Positions 23,224 through 32,000 are shown, counted from the stretch's first letter. The stretch is 32,643 nucleotides of DNA from an uncultured Lachnospiraceae bacterium (GCA_947166015.1 CAMVCQ010000014.1:1-32643); one strand, 5' to 3'. Made by a program: numbers and translations. The notes: generated by a model from the sequence alone, not told the origin.

Positions 23224-24678
23224 ATGGCAACAGATATTTATTCAAGTCCGCTCTCCGAGCGCTACGCAAGCAAGGAGATGCAGTATATATTTTCACAGGA
23301 TAAGAAATTCCGCACATGGAGGAAGCTTTGGATAGCACTTGCCGAGACAGAGCAGGAGCTTGGTCTGAAGGACGCTGACGGCAATCCAAGGATCACCGAT
23401 GAGCAGCTCGAGGAGCTGAGAGCCAATGCGGCTGATATAAACTATGATGTGGCAAAGGCTCGTGAAAAAGAGGTCAGACACGATGTGATGAGCCACGTAT
23501 ACGCGTATGGCAAGCAGTGCCCGAAAGCGGCAGGTATCATACATCTGGGAGCAACCTCCTGCTATGTGGGAGACAATACTGATGTGATCCTTATGAGAGA
23601 AGGACTCAACCTGATCAGGAAAAAGCTTGTAAATGTCATAGATGAGCTGACAAAGTTCGCAACCAGGTACAAGGACCTTCCGACGCTCGCATTTACTCAT
23701 TTCCAGCCGGCTCAGCCGACTACGGTGGGCAAAAGAGCAACGCTTTGGATACAGGAGCTTCTGATGGACTTAGAGGATATCGAGTATGTGATTGGAAGCC
23801 TGAAACTCCTCGGTTCAAAGGGTACTACAGGTACGCAGGCTTCATTTTTGGAGCTTTTTGACGGCGACCAGCAAAAATGTATCGAAGCTGACAAGATGAT
23901 CGCAAAAAAAATGGGATTTGACTCTTGTTTTGCAGTGTCAGGTCAGACATACTCGAGAAAGCTTGATACAAGGGTTGTAAACGTTTTGGCGGGCATAGCA
24001 GCTTCGGCTCACAAGTTCTCCAATGACATCAGGCTTTTGCAGCACTTAAAAGAGATCGAGGAGCCTTTCGAAAAAAGCCAGATAGGTTCATCTGCTATGG
24101 CTTACAAGAGAAATCCGATGAGATCAGAGAGAATCGCGTCACTCTCCAGATATGTGATGATAGATGCGCTGAATCCCGCTATCACATCAGCTACGCAGTG
24201 GTTTGAGAGAACGCTTGATGATTCGGCAAACAAAAGGCTTTCTGTTGCTGAGGCATTCCTGGCGACAGACGGAATTCTTGATCTGTACTTAAATGTAGTA
24301 GACGGACTTGTGGTGTACGAAAAAGTCATCACAAAGCACCTGATGGCCGAGCTTCCTTTTATGGCTACCGAAAACATCATGATGGATGCCGTAAAAGCAG
24401 GCGGTGACAGACAGGTGCTTCACGAAAAGATAAGAGAGCTTTCTATGAAGGCCGGAACAAATGTCAAAGAAAGAGGCCTTGACAACAATCTTTTGGAGCT
24501 TATCGCTGAGGATGACGACTTCCCGATGACATTGGATGAGCTCAAGGCGTCTATGAATCCTTCAAAATACGTAGGAAGAGCACCGCATCAGGTTGAAGAG
24601 TTCATAGTTGATGTGGTTAAGCCGATTTTGAAAGAGCGCGAAGAGCTGCTTGGAATGAAGGCTGAGATCAATGTCTGA
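23224..24678 (+). CDS. purB: Adenylosuccinate lyase
   Basis: Catalyses two fumarate-releasing steps of purine synthesis: SAICAR to AICAR and adenylosuccinate to AMP. The fumarase/aspartase superfamily signature SSAMAYKRNPMRSERI lies near residues 288-303 and holds the flexible catalytic loop. HLGATSCYVGDN and THFQPAQPTTVGKR are the other two active-site segments. From ATG 23224, chosen for GGAGG at 23213-23217, the protein has 484 residues, normal for the family. The frame stays open upstream to 23158 but that ATG lies inside the -10 element. No other purine genes are nearby. Confidence 0.96.
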   Translation: MATDIYSSPLSERYASKEMQYIFSQDKKFRTWRKLWIALAETEQELGLKDADGNPRITDEQLEELRANAADINYDVAKAREKEVRHDVMSHVYAYGKQCPKAAGIIHLGATSCYVGDNTDVILMREGLNLIRKKLVNVIDELTKFATRYKDLPTLAFTHFQPAQPTTVGKRATLWIQELLMDLEDIEYVIGSLKLLGSKGTTGTQASFLELFDGDQQKCIEADKMIAKKMGFDSCFAVSGQTYSRKLDTRVVNVLAGIAASAHKFSNDIRLLQHLKEIEEPFEKSQIGSSAMAYKRNPMRSERIASLSRYVMIDALNPAITSATQWFERTLDDSANKRLSVAEAFLATDGILDLYLNVVDGLVVYEKVITKHLMAELPFMATENIMMDAVKAGGDRQVLHEKIRELSMKAGTNVKERGLDNNLLELIAEDDDFPMTLDELKASMNPSKYVGRAPHQVEEFIVDVVKPILKEREELLGMKAEINV

Positions 24679-24725
24679 CGCATATGATACTATAAAAATG
24701 ACAGCTTTGAGATTGGAGGAAAATT

Positions 24726-24925
24726 ATGTCAGGATTAGATAAAGATAAAGTCGAAGGCTTTTTCGACAGGATGTCTGATAAGGTTGAGGAGGTGCCGAAA
24801 AAGCGGTTGATTTCGCAAAAGAGCACGAACTTGACCAAAAAGCCAGGTTTGTCGGAGAGAGCCTGAAAGAAGGCTTCAAAGAAATCGGCAGCACGATGAA
24901 GGATACTTTTGGAAAGAAGGACTGA
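24726..24925 (+). pseudogene. Small helical protein gene with an apparent one-base frameshift
   Basis: ATG 24726, behind GGAGG (24715-24719), opens a frame MSGLDKDKVEGFFDRMSDKVEE that soon runs into a rather basic sequence and stops at 46 residues. From about 24794 the -1 frame gives a far better continuation, AEKAVDFAKEHELDQKARF then VGESLKEGFKEIGSTMKDTF and a TGA at 24923-24925. Together they make a 66-residue amphipathic helical protein. One extra G in the run GGAGGTG (24788-24794) would restore it, so a single-base loss or sequencing error is most likely. A GAAAAAG stretch at the join (24797-24803) would also allow -1 slippage. The family is unknown. Confidence 0.6.
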
Positions 24926-24954
24926 TGGTCCGGAAAAGAATATCGGGGTGAAAA

Positions 24955-25917
24955 ATGTTACTTGCAGACAGATGGAATGATTATGAGGTGCTGGATACAT
25001 CGTCGGGAGAAAAGCTTGAGAGATGGGGAGACTATATCCTCGTGCGCCCGGATCCGCAGGTGATATGGACCACCGATCATGATCACCCCGCATGGAAAAA
25101 TAAGAACGCTCACTACCACAGAAGCAGCAAGGGTGGTGGTAGTTGGGAGTTTCTCAATCTGCCGGATCAGTGGCAAATAGGCTACGGACTCGGAAGAGGA
25201 GAATTTAATCTGAGATTTAATCTTAAACCATTTCAGTTCAAGCATACGGGAGTTTTCCCTGAGCAGGCTGTGAATTGGGAGTGGGTCTACAAGCGTATAA
25301 AAATCTGGAATGAGTCAAATCAGGATTTAGAAAAGGGAAAAACAGATAACGCATCCGCCGATGGGCATGCAAAACAGTTCGGCGGAGACAAATTCAAGGT
25401 GCTCAACCTTTTTGCTTACACAGGAGGGGCGACTCTTGCTTGTGCAGCCGCCGGAGCTGCTGTAACTCATGTGGATGCGTCAAAAGGAATGGTTGGATGG
25501 GCAAAGGAGAATGCTGCATCCTCCGGACTACAGGATGCAGATATCAGATACCTTGTTGATGATTGCGTGAAGCTTGTCGAGAGAGAGATCAGGAGAGGCA
25601 ATCATTACGAAGGGATAATCATGGATCCGCCTTCATACGGAAGAGGCCCAAAAGGAGAGATATGGAAGATAGAGGAGAAGGTCTATGATCTTATAGTTCT
25701 GTGTTCAAAATTGCTGAGCGAAAATGCCTCGTTTTTCCTTATAAATTCCTATACTACAGGACTACAACCGGGCGTGTTGAAATACATGCTTGATTTAACA
25801 ATTAAAAACAAACTCGGTGGGGAAGTTACAGCCGACGAGATTGGAATTCCCGTAACGGGAAGCTCCGGTGAAAAAGTATTACCCTGCGGAGCAAGTGGGA
25901 GATGGAGTTGTAAATGA
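24955..25917 (+). CDS. Class I SAM-dependent methyltransferase (rRNA large-subunit RlmI/RlmK-like)
   Basis: Probable RNA cytosine- or guanine-type methyltransferase. SAM-binding motif I is NLFAYTGGATLACAAAGA (about 151-168), followed by the acidic ribose-binding VTHVDASKGMVGWAKENA; the catalytic-site motif IIMDPPSYGRGPKGE begins near 221. The protein ends with PCGASGRW, a recurring end of this bacterial family. It lacks an N-terminal PUA domain but has about 110 residues with aromatic strands (GYGLGRGEFNLRF). The GGGGTG at 24945-24950 sets the start. The stop TGA overlaps the ATG of the transporter gene (ATGA), so the two are coupled. The target base is not known. Confidence 0.85.
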   Translation: MLLADRWNDYEVLDTSSGEKLERWGDYILVRPDPQVIWTTDHDHPAWKNKNAHYHRSSKGGGSWEFLNLPDQWQIGYGLGRGEFNLRFNLKPFQFKHTGVFPEQAVNWEWVYKRIKIWNESNQDLEKGKTDNASADGHAKQFGGDKFKVLNLFAYTGGATLACAAAGAAVTHVDASKGMVGWAKENAASSGLQDADIRYLVDDCVKLVEREIRRGNHYEGIIMDPPSYGRGPKGEIWKIEEKVYDLIVLCSKLLSENASFFLINSYTTGLQPGVLKYMLDLTIKNKLGGEVTADEIGIPVTGSSGEKVLPCGASGRWSCK

Positions 25918-26846
25918 AACAAAAAAGCTATCACAAGGGTGTCATATATCTTATCATCTCAGCGTTTTTTTTCGCGTTGATGGCTGTATTTATACGATTG
26001 GCTGGCGATGTTCCCACGATGGAGAAAGCGTTTTTCAGAAATCTGGTGGCTTTTTTCGTAGCCGGAGGGTTGATCCTGAAAGACAGGTTCAAGGAGAGGA
26101 AGCAAAATCGCGGAACGCAGGATGAAGGCCATCTGAGGTTGGTTCCGAAAGGCGCTTGGTCTCCTATCATTATGAGAGCTCTGTTCGGGACTGTTGGAGT
26201 GTTTTGCAATTTTTATGCGGTGGACCACCTGGTGCTTTCGGATGCGGCAATCTTGAACAAGATGTCACCGTTTTTTGCTGTCCTTGCATCGTATTTCATA
26301 TTGAAGGAAAAGTTTACCCTGCCGCAGGGACTTGCCGTATTTATCGCGTTTATCGGTGGACTGCTTGTGGTTAAGCCGGGCTTTGCAGGTATGGACTTTT
26401 TGCCTGCGCTCATAGGACTGATTGGAGGTGTAGGAGCCGGGATCGCCTACAGCTTTCTCAGAAAAGCCGGTACTATGGGAGTGAAAGGCCCTGTTGTTGT
26501 CATATGCTTTGCCGGGTTTTCGTGCCTTCTCACGCTTCCGATCGCATTGATTCAGTTTGTTCCTATGGATGCGTATCAGTTTTTGATGCTGATCCTCACG
26601 GGGGCGAGTGCGGCGGCGGGCCAGTTTGCAATAACGGCGGCGTACTATCACGCTCCGGCAAAAGAGATATCGATATTTGACTACTCGCAGTTGATATTTT
26701 CAACTCTGATGGGACTTTTTATATTCGGAATGGTGCCGGATTATATCAGTATCATCGGCTATGCAGTCATAGTTGCGATGGCTGTCTGGATGTTTGTTTA
26801 CAACAAAAAGAAGGTAAATGAGAACAGTATTGAGAAAAATGCTTAG
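25914..26846 (+). CDS. EamA family transporter (DMT superfamily)
   Basis: A 310-residue integral membrane protein with ten predicted helices in two EamA repeats, starting GVIYLIISAFFFALMAVFIRLAG and, in the second half, GLIGGVGAGIAYSFLRKAG. The family exports or imports small metabolites such as amino acids; the substrate cannot be told. The first loop carries a basic insert (KDRFKERKQNR). ATG 25914 overlaps the preceding stop, and GGAG at 25904-25907 is its ribosome binding site. It ends 28 bases before yigZ. Confidence 0.88.
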   Translation: MKQKSYHKGVIYLIISAFFFALMAVFIRLAGDVPTMEKAFFRNLVAFFVAGGLILKDRFKERKQNRGTQDEGHLRLVPKGAWSPIIMRALFGTVGVFCNFYAVDHLVLSDAAILNKMSPFFAVLASYFILKEKFTLPQGLAVFIAFIGGLLVVKPGFAGMDFLPALIGLIGGVGAGIAYSFLRKAGTMGVKGPVVVICFAGFSCLLTLPIALIQFVPMDAYQFLMLILTGASAAAGQFAITAAYYHAPAKEISIFDYSQLIFSTLMGLFIFGMVPDYISIIGYAVIVAMAVWMFVYNKKKVNENSIEKNA

Positions 26847-26874
26847 AAAAACATATTGAAAGCAGAGAGTAAGT

Positions 26875-27525
26875 ATGGGAGAAAAAGTATTGATGGCCGG
26901 CGCCGAGGTGCAATATGTGGAAAAAAGATCCAAGTTCATCGCGCAGATAATCCCTGTGAAAAATGAACAGGAGGCTATGGCCCAGATCGAAGCTATCAAA
27001 AAAAAATACTACGATGCCAGACATAATTGTTATGCGTATGTGGTGTATAATGAAAATGGTGATTTGATAAAAAGGAGCAGCGACGACGGCGAACCGTCCG
27101 GAACAGCCGGTAGACCGATGCTTGAAATACTCGAAGGAAATAAAATCAACAATATACTTTCTGTAGTGACGAGATACTTTGGTGGGACGTTGCTCGGAAC
27201 AGGTGGGCTTGTGAGAGCATACAGCACATCTGTAAAGGACGCTTTAGCAAAGTGTGAAATGAGTGAGATTTTTGACGGTGTAAAGCTTGAATTAAAAACA
27301 GATTATACGAGCCTTGCCCAGGTTCAAAACCTGATGAGGAATCTAAATGTCATAGAACTCGAAAGTGCCTATGAAAACGATGTTAATCTTGTTTTAATCT
27401 CACCGTTGGAAGCGCTCGCGAAATTCAAAAAAGAATTAGCGGAGTTGTTTTCAGGAAGAGAAATAACTACGGAAATTGGAAAAGTGCGATATGGAAAAAA
27501 CGGGCAGGACATTTTTGTACTATGA
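26875..27525 (+). CDS. YigZ/IMPACT family protein (UPF0029)
   Basis: A 216-residue protein with the UPF0029 N-terminal signature: KRSKFIAQIIPV, YDARHNCYAYVV, SDDGEPSGTAGRPML and VVTRYFGGTLLGTGGLVRAYS. The last 75 residues match the small ferredoxin-like domain DUF1949. Eukaryotic IMPACT affects translation control, and the bacterial proteins have no agreed function. The ribosome binding site is weak (CAGAGAG). It sits between the EamA transporter and rarA on the same strand. Confidence 0.92.
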   Translation: MGEKVLMAGAEVQYVEKRSKFIAQIIPVKNEQEAMAQIEAIKKKYYDARHNCYAYVVYNENGDLIKRSSDDGEPSGTAGRPMLEILEGNKINNILSVVTRYFGGTLLGTGGLVRAYSTSVKDALAKCEMSEIFDGVKLELKTDYTSLAQVQNLMRNLNVIELESAYENDVNLVLISPLEALAKFKKELAELFSGREITTEIGKVRYGKNGQDIFVL

Positions 27526-27558
27526 GTGTAGTCTGAGGAATGTCACAAGGAGGATTGG

Positions 27559-28881
27559 ATGAATCTGATCGATTATTTGGGAGAGCAGAATAAGGAAAAA
27601 GAGTCACCTCTGGCATCGAGGATGAGACCGAGAAATCTCGATGAGGTTGAGGGACAGGAGCATATCATAGGTAAGGACAAACTTCTATATCGAGCAATTC
27701 AGGCAGACAAACTTACCTCTGTGATTTTTTATGGTCCGCCGGGAACAGGAAAGACAACCCTGGCAAAGGTCATAGCCAATACAACGAGTGCCCGGTTCAA
27801 ACAGATCAATGCTACGTCCGCAGGCAAAAAAGATATGGAAGAGGTCGTAGAAAAGGCAAAAGAAACGATGGCGGCCTATGGGAAAAAGACTATTCTTTTC
27901 ATAGACGAGATCCACAGATTCAACAAAGGACAGCAGGATTACCTCCTTCCTTTTGTGGAGGACGGGACGGTAGTACTGATCGGAGCGACTACAGAGAATC
28001 CGTATTTTGAAGTCAATGGAGCTTTGATCTCCAGATCGATCATCTTTGAACTGCATGAATTATCAAATGAGAATATAATTTCTATCATCAAAACAGCGCT
28101 TGCAGACGACGAGCGTGGTCTGGGGAGTTTTGGGGCTTATATCGACGATGACGCTCTTGAGTTTTTGGCTGATGCAGCAGGTGGAGATGCGCGTACTGCA
28201 CTCAATGCGATAGAGCTGGGAGTGCTCACGACGGATAAGGATGACGACGGAAGGATACATATCACTCTTGATGTTGCGCAGGAGTGTATACAGAAGAGAA
28301 GAGTTTCGTATGAGAAATCGGGTGACAATCACTATGATACCATCTCGGCGTTTATCAAAAGCATGAGAGGTTCAGATCCGGATGCGGTCGTGTACTACCT
28401 CGCAAAAATACTCAATGCCGGAGAGGATATCCGTTTCATCGCCAGGAGGATCATGATATGTGCATCTGAGGATGTGGGGATGGCGGATCCCAATGCCATC
28501 GTTGTAGCTGCTGCGGCGGCAGAGATAGTTGAAAGGGTCGGTATGCCCGAGGCGAGGATACCGCTTGCCGAGGCGGCGGTGTATGTGGCAACTGCTCCAA
28601 AGAGCAATTCCTCGTATATGGCTATAGATACTGCTCTTTCGTATGTCAGAAACAATCCTCAATATCAGGTTCCCGCTCATCTTCGGGATTCGCATTATTC
28701 GGGATCGTCGAAGCTCGGACGGGGGATTGGATACAAGTACGCACACGATTTTCCGGGGCATTATGTGAAACAGCAATACCTGCCGGAAGAGGTGGAAGAG
28801 AGATTTTTCGAGCCGGGTGAGAATGGCTATGAAAAAATGATCAGAGAGTATATGGACAAAACCATAGACGCTGATAAATGA
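27559..28881 (+). CDS. rarA: Replication-associated recombination protein RarA (MgsA)
   Basis: AAA+ ATPase of the clamp-loader type that acts at stalled replication forks. Walker A is GPPGTGKTT (about 59-67), Walker B is ILFIDEIHRF (about 112-121), sensor 1 is GATTENP, and the C-terminal tetramerisation and MgsA-C parts contain PDAVVYYLAKILNAGEDIRFIARR. At 440 residues it is the usual size. AAGGAGG precedes ATG 27559. It is one of three recombination-related genes in the window, but is not next to recA or recX. Confidence 0.95.
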   Translation: MNLIDYLGEQNKEKESPLASRMRPRNLDEVEGQEHIIGKDKLLYRAIQADKLTSVIFYGPPGTGKTTLAKVIANTTSARFKQINATSAGKKDMEEVVEKAKETMAAYGKKTILFIDEIHRFNKGQQDYLLPFVEDGTVVLIGATTENPYFEVNGALISRSIIFELHELSNENIISIIKTALADDERGLGSFGAYIDDDALEFLADAAGGDARTALNAIELGVLTTDKDDDGRIHITLDVAQECIQKRRVSYEKSGDNHYDTISAFIKSMRGSDPDAVVYYLAKILNAGEDIRFIARRIMICASEDVGMADPNAIVVAAAAAEIVERVGMPEARIPLAEAAVYVATAPKSNSSYMAIDTALSYVRNNPQYQVPAHLRDSHYSGSSKLGRGIGYKYAHDFPGHYVKQQYLPEEVEERFFEPGENGYEKMIREYMDKTIDADK

Positions 28882-28897
28882 AAAGGAGAATTAATAA

Positions 28898-29314
28898 ATG
28901 ACTGAAAATAACTCGCAGAAAAATGAGGTTCAGGACAGACCTGTTCGACCGAAGTCGCACCGTATATTAGCGTGGATTGTGATAGTTTTGCTTTTGGCGA
29001 TGTACATAGCTACACTGGTGGTTGCGATCACGGGTGGAGGTGTAGCAGGACCGATGTTTATGGCTTGCGTCGGAGCGAGCATTTTTTTGCCCGGAGCTCT
29101 GTGGTTTCATCTCAGACTCTGGCAGATATCGGTTGACAGAAATCGCAAGGAATACGAAAAATTTGCCAAAAGCGGTGAGCTCAGCGGAGTTGCCAAAGTA
29201 AAAGCCAAGGATGCGGGTGATGAAAGCAGTTCGCAGGAAGAAGCAGACGATAGTGCCGACAACTCTCAGGAAGCTACGGGAACGAGTGATGACTATGAGA
29301 AAAATGAAGTATAG
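28898..29314 (+). CDS. Small membrane protein with acidic tail, unknown function
   Basis: No family recognised. After a basic start (VRPKSHRI) two membrane helices follow: ILAWIVIVLLLAMYIATLVV (about 25-44) and a glycine-rich one (GPMFMACVGASIFLPGALWF, about 51-70). The tail is hydrophilic and acidic (SSSQEEADDSADNSQEA). AAAGGAG (28882-28888) precedes the ATG. The frame ends at TAG (29312-29314), but reading past it gives 50 more residues of equally hydrophilic sequence up to a TAA at 29463-29465, so the end may be a recent nonsense mutation. A lysine/proline-rich frame overlaps the 3' end. Confidence 0.75.
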   Translation: MTENNSQKNEVQDRPVRPKSHRILAWIVIVLLLAMYIATLVVAITGGGVAGPMFMACVGASIFLPGALWFHLRLWQISVDRNRKEYEKFAKSGELSGVAKVKAKDAGDESSSQEEADDSADNSQEATGTSDDYEKNEV

Positions 29315-29456
29315 AAAAGAGATGAAGGCGTTCAAGGAGATGAAAGCCTTCAAAGAAATGAAACCGCCCAAAAGGATAAAGCCCTCGAAGCCGATAAAAA
29401 ACACCAAGCCGGTCAAACCTATCAAACCAATCCGGCCGATCAAGCCAATGAAATGA
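29295..29456 (+). CDS. Possible small Lys/Pro-rich protein, 53 aa
   Basis: A frame starting MRKMKYRKEMKAFKEMK and continuing as repeats of K-P-I-K type (KPSKPIKNTKPVKPIKPIRP). It overlaps the end of the preceding gene in another frame. In this frame the DNA repeat units differ mostly at third positions (CCG/CCT/CCA for Pro, AAA/AAG for Lys, ATA/ATC for Ile) while the residues stay the same, which suggests it is the frame under constraint. There is no strong ribosome binding site, so the gene may be coupled or not real. Confidence 0.35.
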   Translation: MRKMKYRKEMKAFKEMKAFKEMKPPKRIKPSKPIKNTKPVKPIKPIRPIKPMK

Positions 29457-29480
29457 TAAACAGTTAAAAAATATTTATTA

Positions 29481-29509
29481 TTGTAAAATAACAAGAAATG
29501 ATGTATAAT
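29481..29509 (+). promoter_or_regulatory. Promoter of the chemoreceptor gene
   Basis: TTGTAA (29481-29486), 17-base spacer, TATAAT (29504-29509). The leader to ATG 29651 is about 135 bases. Confidence 0.82.
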
Positions 29510-29542
29510 ACTGTGCATAGGTCGTACATTTAATCAGCATGG

Positions 29543-29570
29543 AAGCTCGTCGGACGTACCGAAGGAGCTT
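29543..29570 (+). other. Hairpin in the chemoreceptor mRNA leader
   Basis: AAGCTC (29543-29548) pairs with GAGCTT (29565-29570), and the inner TCGG (29550-29553) pairs with CCGA (29559-29562) around an ACGTA loop. I see no match to the c-di-GMP or other known riboswitches in this leader. Confidence 0.45.
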
Positions 29571-29650
29571 TGATATCCTGTTTTTGAATCGATATGTTTT
29601 ATCTATCAGCTATGTAAGGCAAAAAAATACACTTATCAAGGAGAGAAAGC

Positions 29651-31660
29651 ATGAGAAAGAGAAAAACCCTGAAAAAAGTTCTTTTGACGCATATCATTGC
29701 TTATGTTGCGATCATTATTGCGATCATCACGACCATAAGCATTTTTATGCAGACATCAAAAATCTCAAGTCTGACAGAGTCGGTGCTTGGAAAAGAATCG
29801 ATCTCGTACTCCAGCGAGATAGGAAACTGGTGGAGTAATGTCCAGCAGCGTGTTCAGCAGGTTGCGGATGTTTTGAAAAATACTCCGGATTTGAAGTACG
29901 ATGACGCACTCAAGATGCTCTTGAAGCTGACTGAGATCGATCCGGATTCTCAAGACATCTACATCGCATACGGCGATACCAACAAATTCTTGGATGGTTC
30001 GGGCTGGACTCCGGATGCTGATTTTGTTTTCACAGACCGTCCATGGTATATCGGCGCGATCGAGAAAAAAGGTGAAGTGTTCTCGTCAGAGCCTTATGTC
30101 GATGCTTCTACCGGAAAGACCTGTATTGCTTGTTCGGAAATGCTTCGCGACAAGGTGGTTCTCAGTAGTGATATAAACTTTGACAAGGTTTCGGAGCAGA
30201 TGGCAAAATTCGAGTCAAGCTCTCCGGATGCGAAATACTTCATTATAAATAAAGAAACAAAGGATATCCTCCTGAGCAGCATTCCTGATATCGCCGGACA
30301 GAAGCTCGAAGAGTGTACAGTTCCGGTCGCACAGGGATTGAGTTCAGTTTTTGAGTCGTTGAATACGGAAATATCGCTCACGGCTGAAAAAGTTGAGACA
30401 GCTTCAACAGCTGATGGAAAAATGATGTATGCTGCGACTGATATATCGGGCACATCATGGGCGGTTGTTTCCGCAGTACCGCGTTCGTTCATGTCAGATA
30501 GCATTGTGAAAAATGTCATCATAACCGCTTCTGTGGGAATCGGACTTCTACTTCTTCTGGCGGTTGTAATGTTTTTGTTGATCTCAAGAATGATCAACCC
30601 GGTTGCAAAGGTTACTGCAAGGATCACAGACATAAGTGACGGAAACTTCGCAGTGAGACTTGATCCCGAAGGTAACAACGAGATCACAACTCTTAGCGAG
30701 CATATGAATAATTATATAGAAGGAATGCGTTCAACACTGTCAAGCATGACGGACGTATCCGAGTCTATGAATGAGAGCGCAACAAGGTGCTTTGACATTT
30801 CTCAGACATTGTCAGAGGCCAACCAGAGCCAGGGTGAATCCATAACCAAGCTCAATGACACGCTCGGACTTATGAACCGCTCAATTGATGAGATTGCAAA
30901 TTCTGCAACAGAGCTCGCTGTGACATCAGGAGAGGTTATGGAGAGCGCAGAAGGTGTTCGCGAGCTTTGCAAGACAACACTTGAGTCCTCTGCTTCAGGA
31001 AAAGATGAGATGGGCCGCGTGACAGACAATGTAACAATGCTCGGCAAAAATATCGAGGAGTTGGCTGGCATCATCCGTGTTGCAGCCAAATCGGTTGAAG
31101 AGATCACGGGAATCACAGATACCATCAATGCGATTTCGGAACAGACAAATCTTCTGTCACTCAACGCTTCCATAGAAGCAGCCAGAGCAGGAGAGCAGGG
31201 CAAAGGCTTTGCTGTCGTTGCATCTGAGGTTGGAACACTTGCTCAACAGTCAACTGAGGCTACGGAAACTATCAGACAGTTAATTCAGGGTATAACAAAG
31301 AATATAGAAGACATCAACAATAACGCAGAGACCTGTGTAGCAGATATGGAGGCTTGCGTAGAAGGTGTCAAGGTTGCAAACGCTTCATTTGATGAGATTT
31401 ACACAAATGTCGAAAAGGCTACAGAGGGAATCGTTGACATCACCGGAGGAATAGGAAGGATCACCGATTTCGCCTCGACAAATGCCGCTACGACTGAAGA
31501 GCAGGCTTCATCGATCAGCGAAATCCTCGGATTGAGTGATGAGATTCTGAGTGAGAGCGAGAGGCTGAATTCCCAGACAGACAGCATAACGAGAATATCA
31601 GAGGACTTGAACGAGTATTCATCAAGGCTTCGTGATAATCTTTCACAGTACGAGTTGTAA
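29651..31660 (+). CDS. Methyl-accepting chemotaxis protein with extracellular Cache sensor
   Basis: Transmembrane chemoreceptor of 669 residues. TM1 is at about 11-31 ([20 protein letters not shown]), a double-Cache-type ligand domain lies outside at about 35-280 ([21 protein letters not shown] is typical), TM2 is at about 288-313, HAMP at 314-366 ([19 protein letters not shown]), and the signalling coiled coil at 390-650. The kinase-contact tip is [20 protein letters not shown] at about 497-516, followed by [11 protein letters not shown]. There is no C-terminal CheR-tethering pentapeptide; the protein ends LSQYEL. AAGGAGAG precedes the ATG, and a clear promoter lies upstream. The ligand is unknown. 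It should feed the CheW/CheY system whose parts lie elsewhere in the window. Confidence 0.95.
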   Translation: MRKRKTLKKVLLTHIIAYVAIIIAIITTISIFMQTSKISSLTESVLGKESISYSSEIGNWWSNVQQRVQQVADVLKNTPDLKYDDALKMLLKLTEIDPDSQDIYIAYGDTNKFLDGSGWTPDADFVFTDRPWYIGAIEKKGEVFSSEPYVDASTGKTCIACSEMLRDKVVLSSDINFDKVSEQMAKFESSSPDAKYFIINKETKDILLSSIPDIAGQKLEECTVPVAQGLSSVFESLNTEISLTAEKVETASTADGKMMYAATDISGTSWAVVSAVPRSFMSDSIVKNVIITASVGIGLLLLLAVVMFLLISRMINPVAKVTARITDISDGNFAVRLDPEGNNEITTLSEHMNNYIEGMRSTLSSMTDVSESMNESATRCFDISQTLSEANQSQGESITKLNDTLGLMNRSIDEIANSATELAVTSGEVMESAEGVRELCKTTLESSASGKDEMGRVTDNVTMLGKNIEELAGIIRVAAKSVEEITGITDTINAISEQTNLLSLNASIEAARAGEQGKGFAVVASEVGTLAQQSTEATETIRQLIQGITKNIEDINNNAETCVADMEACVEGVKVANASFDEIYTNVEKATEGIVDITGGIGRITDFASTNAATTEEQASSISEILGLSDEILSESERLNSQTDSITRISEDLNEYSSRLRDNLSQYEL

Positions 31661-31669
31661 AAATCGTTA

Positions 31670-31698
31670 TTGACATTTTCGTTTCCGTATGCTATATT
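31670..31698 (+). promoter_or_regulatory. tRNA-Pro promoter
   Basis: TTGACA (31670-31675), 17-base spacer, TATATT (31693-31698), with TGC (31690-31692) as an extended -10. A cUUCGg tetraloop hairpin (31714-31727) lies between promoter and tRNA and would be part of the 5' leader of the precursor. Confidence 0.85.
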
Positions 31699-31730
31699 AT
31701 ACCTTGTTTTGAAAAGCCTTCGGGCTTGCT

Positions 31731-31804
31731 CGAGGTGTGGCTAAGTTTGGTATAGCGCTGCGTTCGGGACGCAGAGGTCGCAGGTTCAAATCCTGTCACC
31801 TCGA
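31731..31804 (+). tRNA. tRNA-Pro (anticodon CGG)
   Basis: A full cloverleaf folds by eye: acceptor CGAGGTG (31731-31737) with CACCTCG (31797-31803), discriminator A (31804), anticodon stem CTGCG/CGCAG with loop TTCGGGA (31763-31769), anticodon CGG at 31765-31767 followed by G37 as in proline tRNAs, and T-arm GCAGG-TTCAAAT-CCTGT. C1-G72 fits proline identity. The 3' CCA is not encoded (CGA follows), so it must be added by the CCA-adding enzyme. The gene is a likely attachment site for the adjacent element. Confidence 0.93.
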
Positions 31805-31819
31805 CGAGTGACAATCAAC

Positions 31820-31856
31820 GAGGATTCGGTACTTTCCGAATCCTCTTTATTTTTTT
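31820..31856 (+). terminator. tRNA-Pro terminator
   Basis: A perfect 10-bp stem GAGGATTCGG (31820-31829) / CCGAATCCTC (31836-31845) with a 6-base loop is followed by TTTATTTTTTT. Confidence 0.92.
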
Positions 31857-31877
31857 CAAAGGCTGAAAAACGAATTT

Positions 31878-31999
31878 ACTCCCCCAATTACTCCCCCAAC
31901 CAGAATGGCTAGAGGATTTTTTTGGGGGAGTATTTTTGAAATAATTGGGGGAGTAGAATTGATTTATTGGGGGAGTAAAACAGAATTATTGGTGGAGTG
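31878..31999. repeat. Phased array of six ACTCCCCCAA / TTGGGGGAGT repeats
   Basis: Two adjacent 12-bp copies in one orientation (ACTCCCCCAA at 31878 and 31890) face four copies in the other: TTGGGGGAGTA at 31922, 31945 and 31967, and TTGGTGGAGTG at 31989. The four are 23, 22 and 22 bases apart, about two DNA turns, so they lie on the same face of the helix. The array lies between the tRNA terminator and the excisionase-like gene, as expected for arm-type sites of a recombinase and its accessory protein. An iteron-like origin is another possibility. Confidence 0.8.
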
Positions 32000-32000
32000 G

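Noticed and set aside
29211-29294. Longer upstream form of the Lys/Pro-rich frame
   Set aside because: This part lies inside the acidic tail of the 138-aa protein, without a ribosome binding site; only the part from 29295 shows repeat-based support.
28967-29518. Hydrophobic 183-residue open frame on the - strand
   Set aside because: It is the mirror of lysine-rich and repeat sequence on the + strand (AAR read as TTY) and has no start signals.
29510-29650. c-di-GMP or other riboswitch in the chemoreceptor leader
   Set aside because: Only a simple hairpin is seen; none of the conserved riboswitch core sequences is present.
31878-31999. Possible CRISPR array
   Set aside because: Repeats are only about 11 bases, occur in both orientations, and the gaps of about 11 bases are too short for spacers; no cas genes are near.
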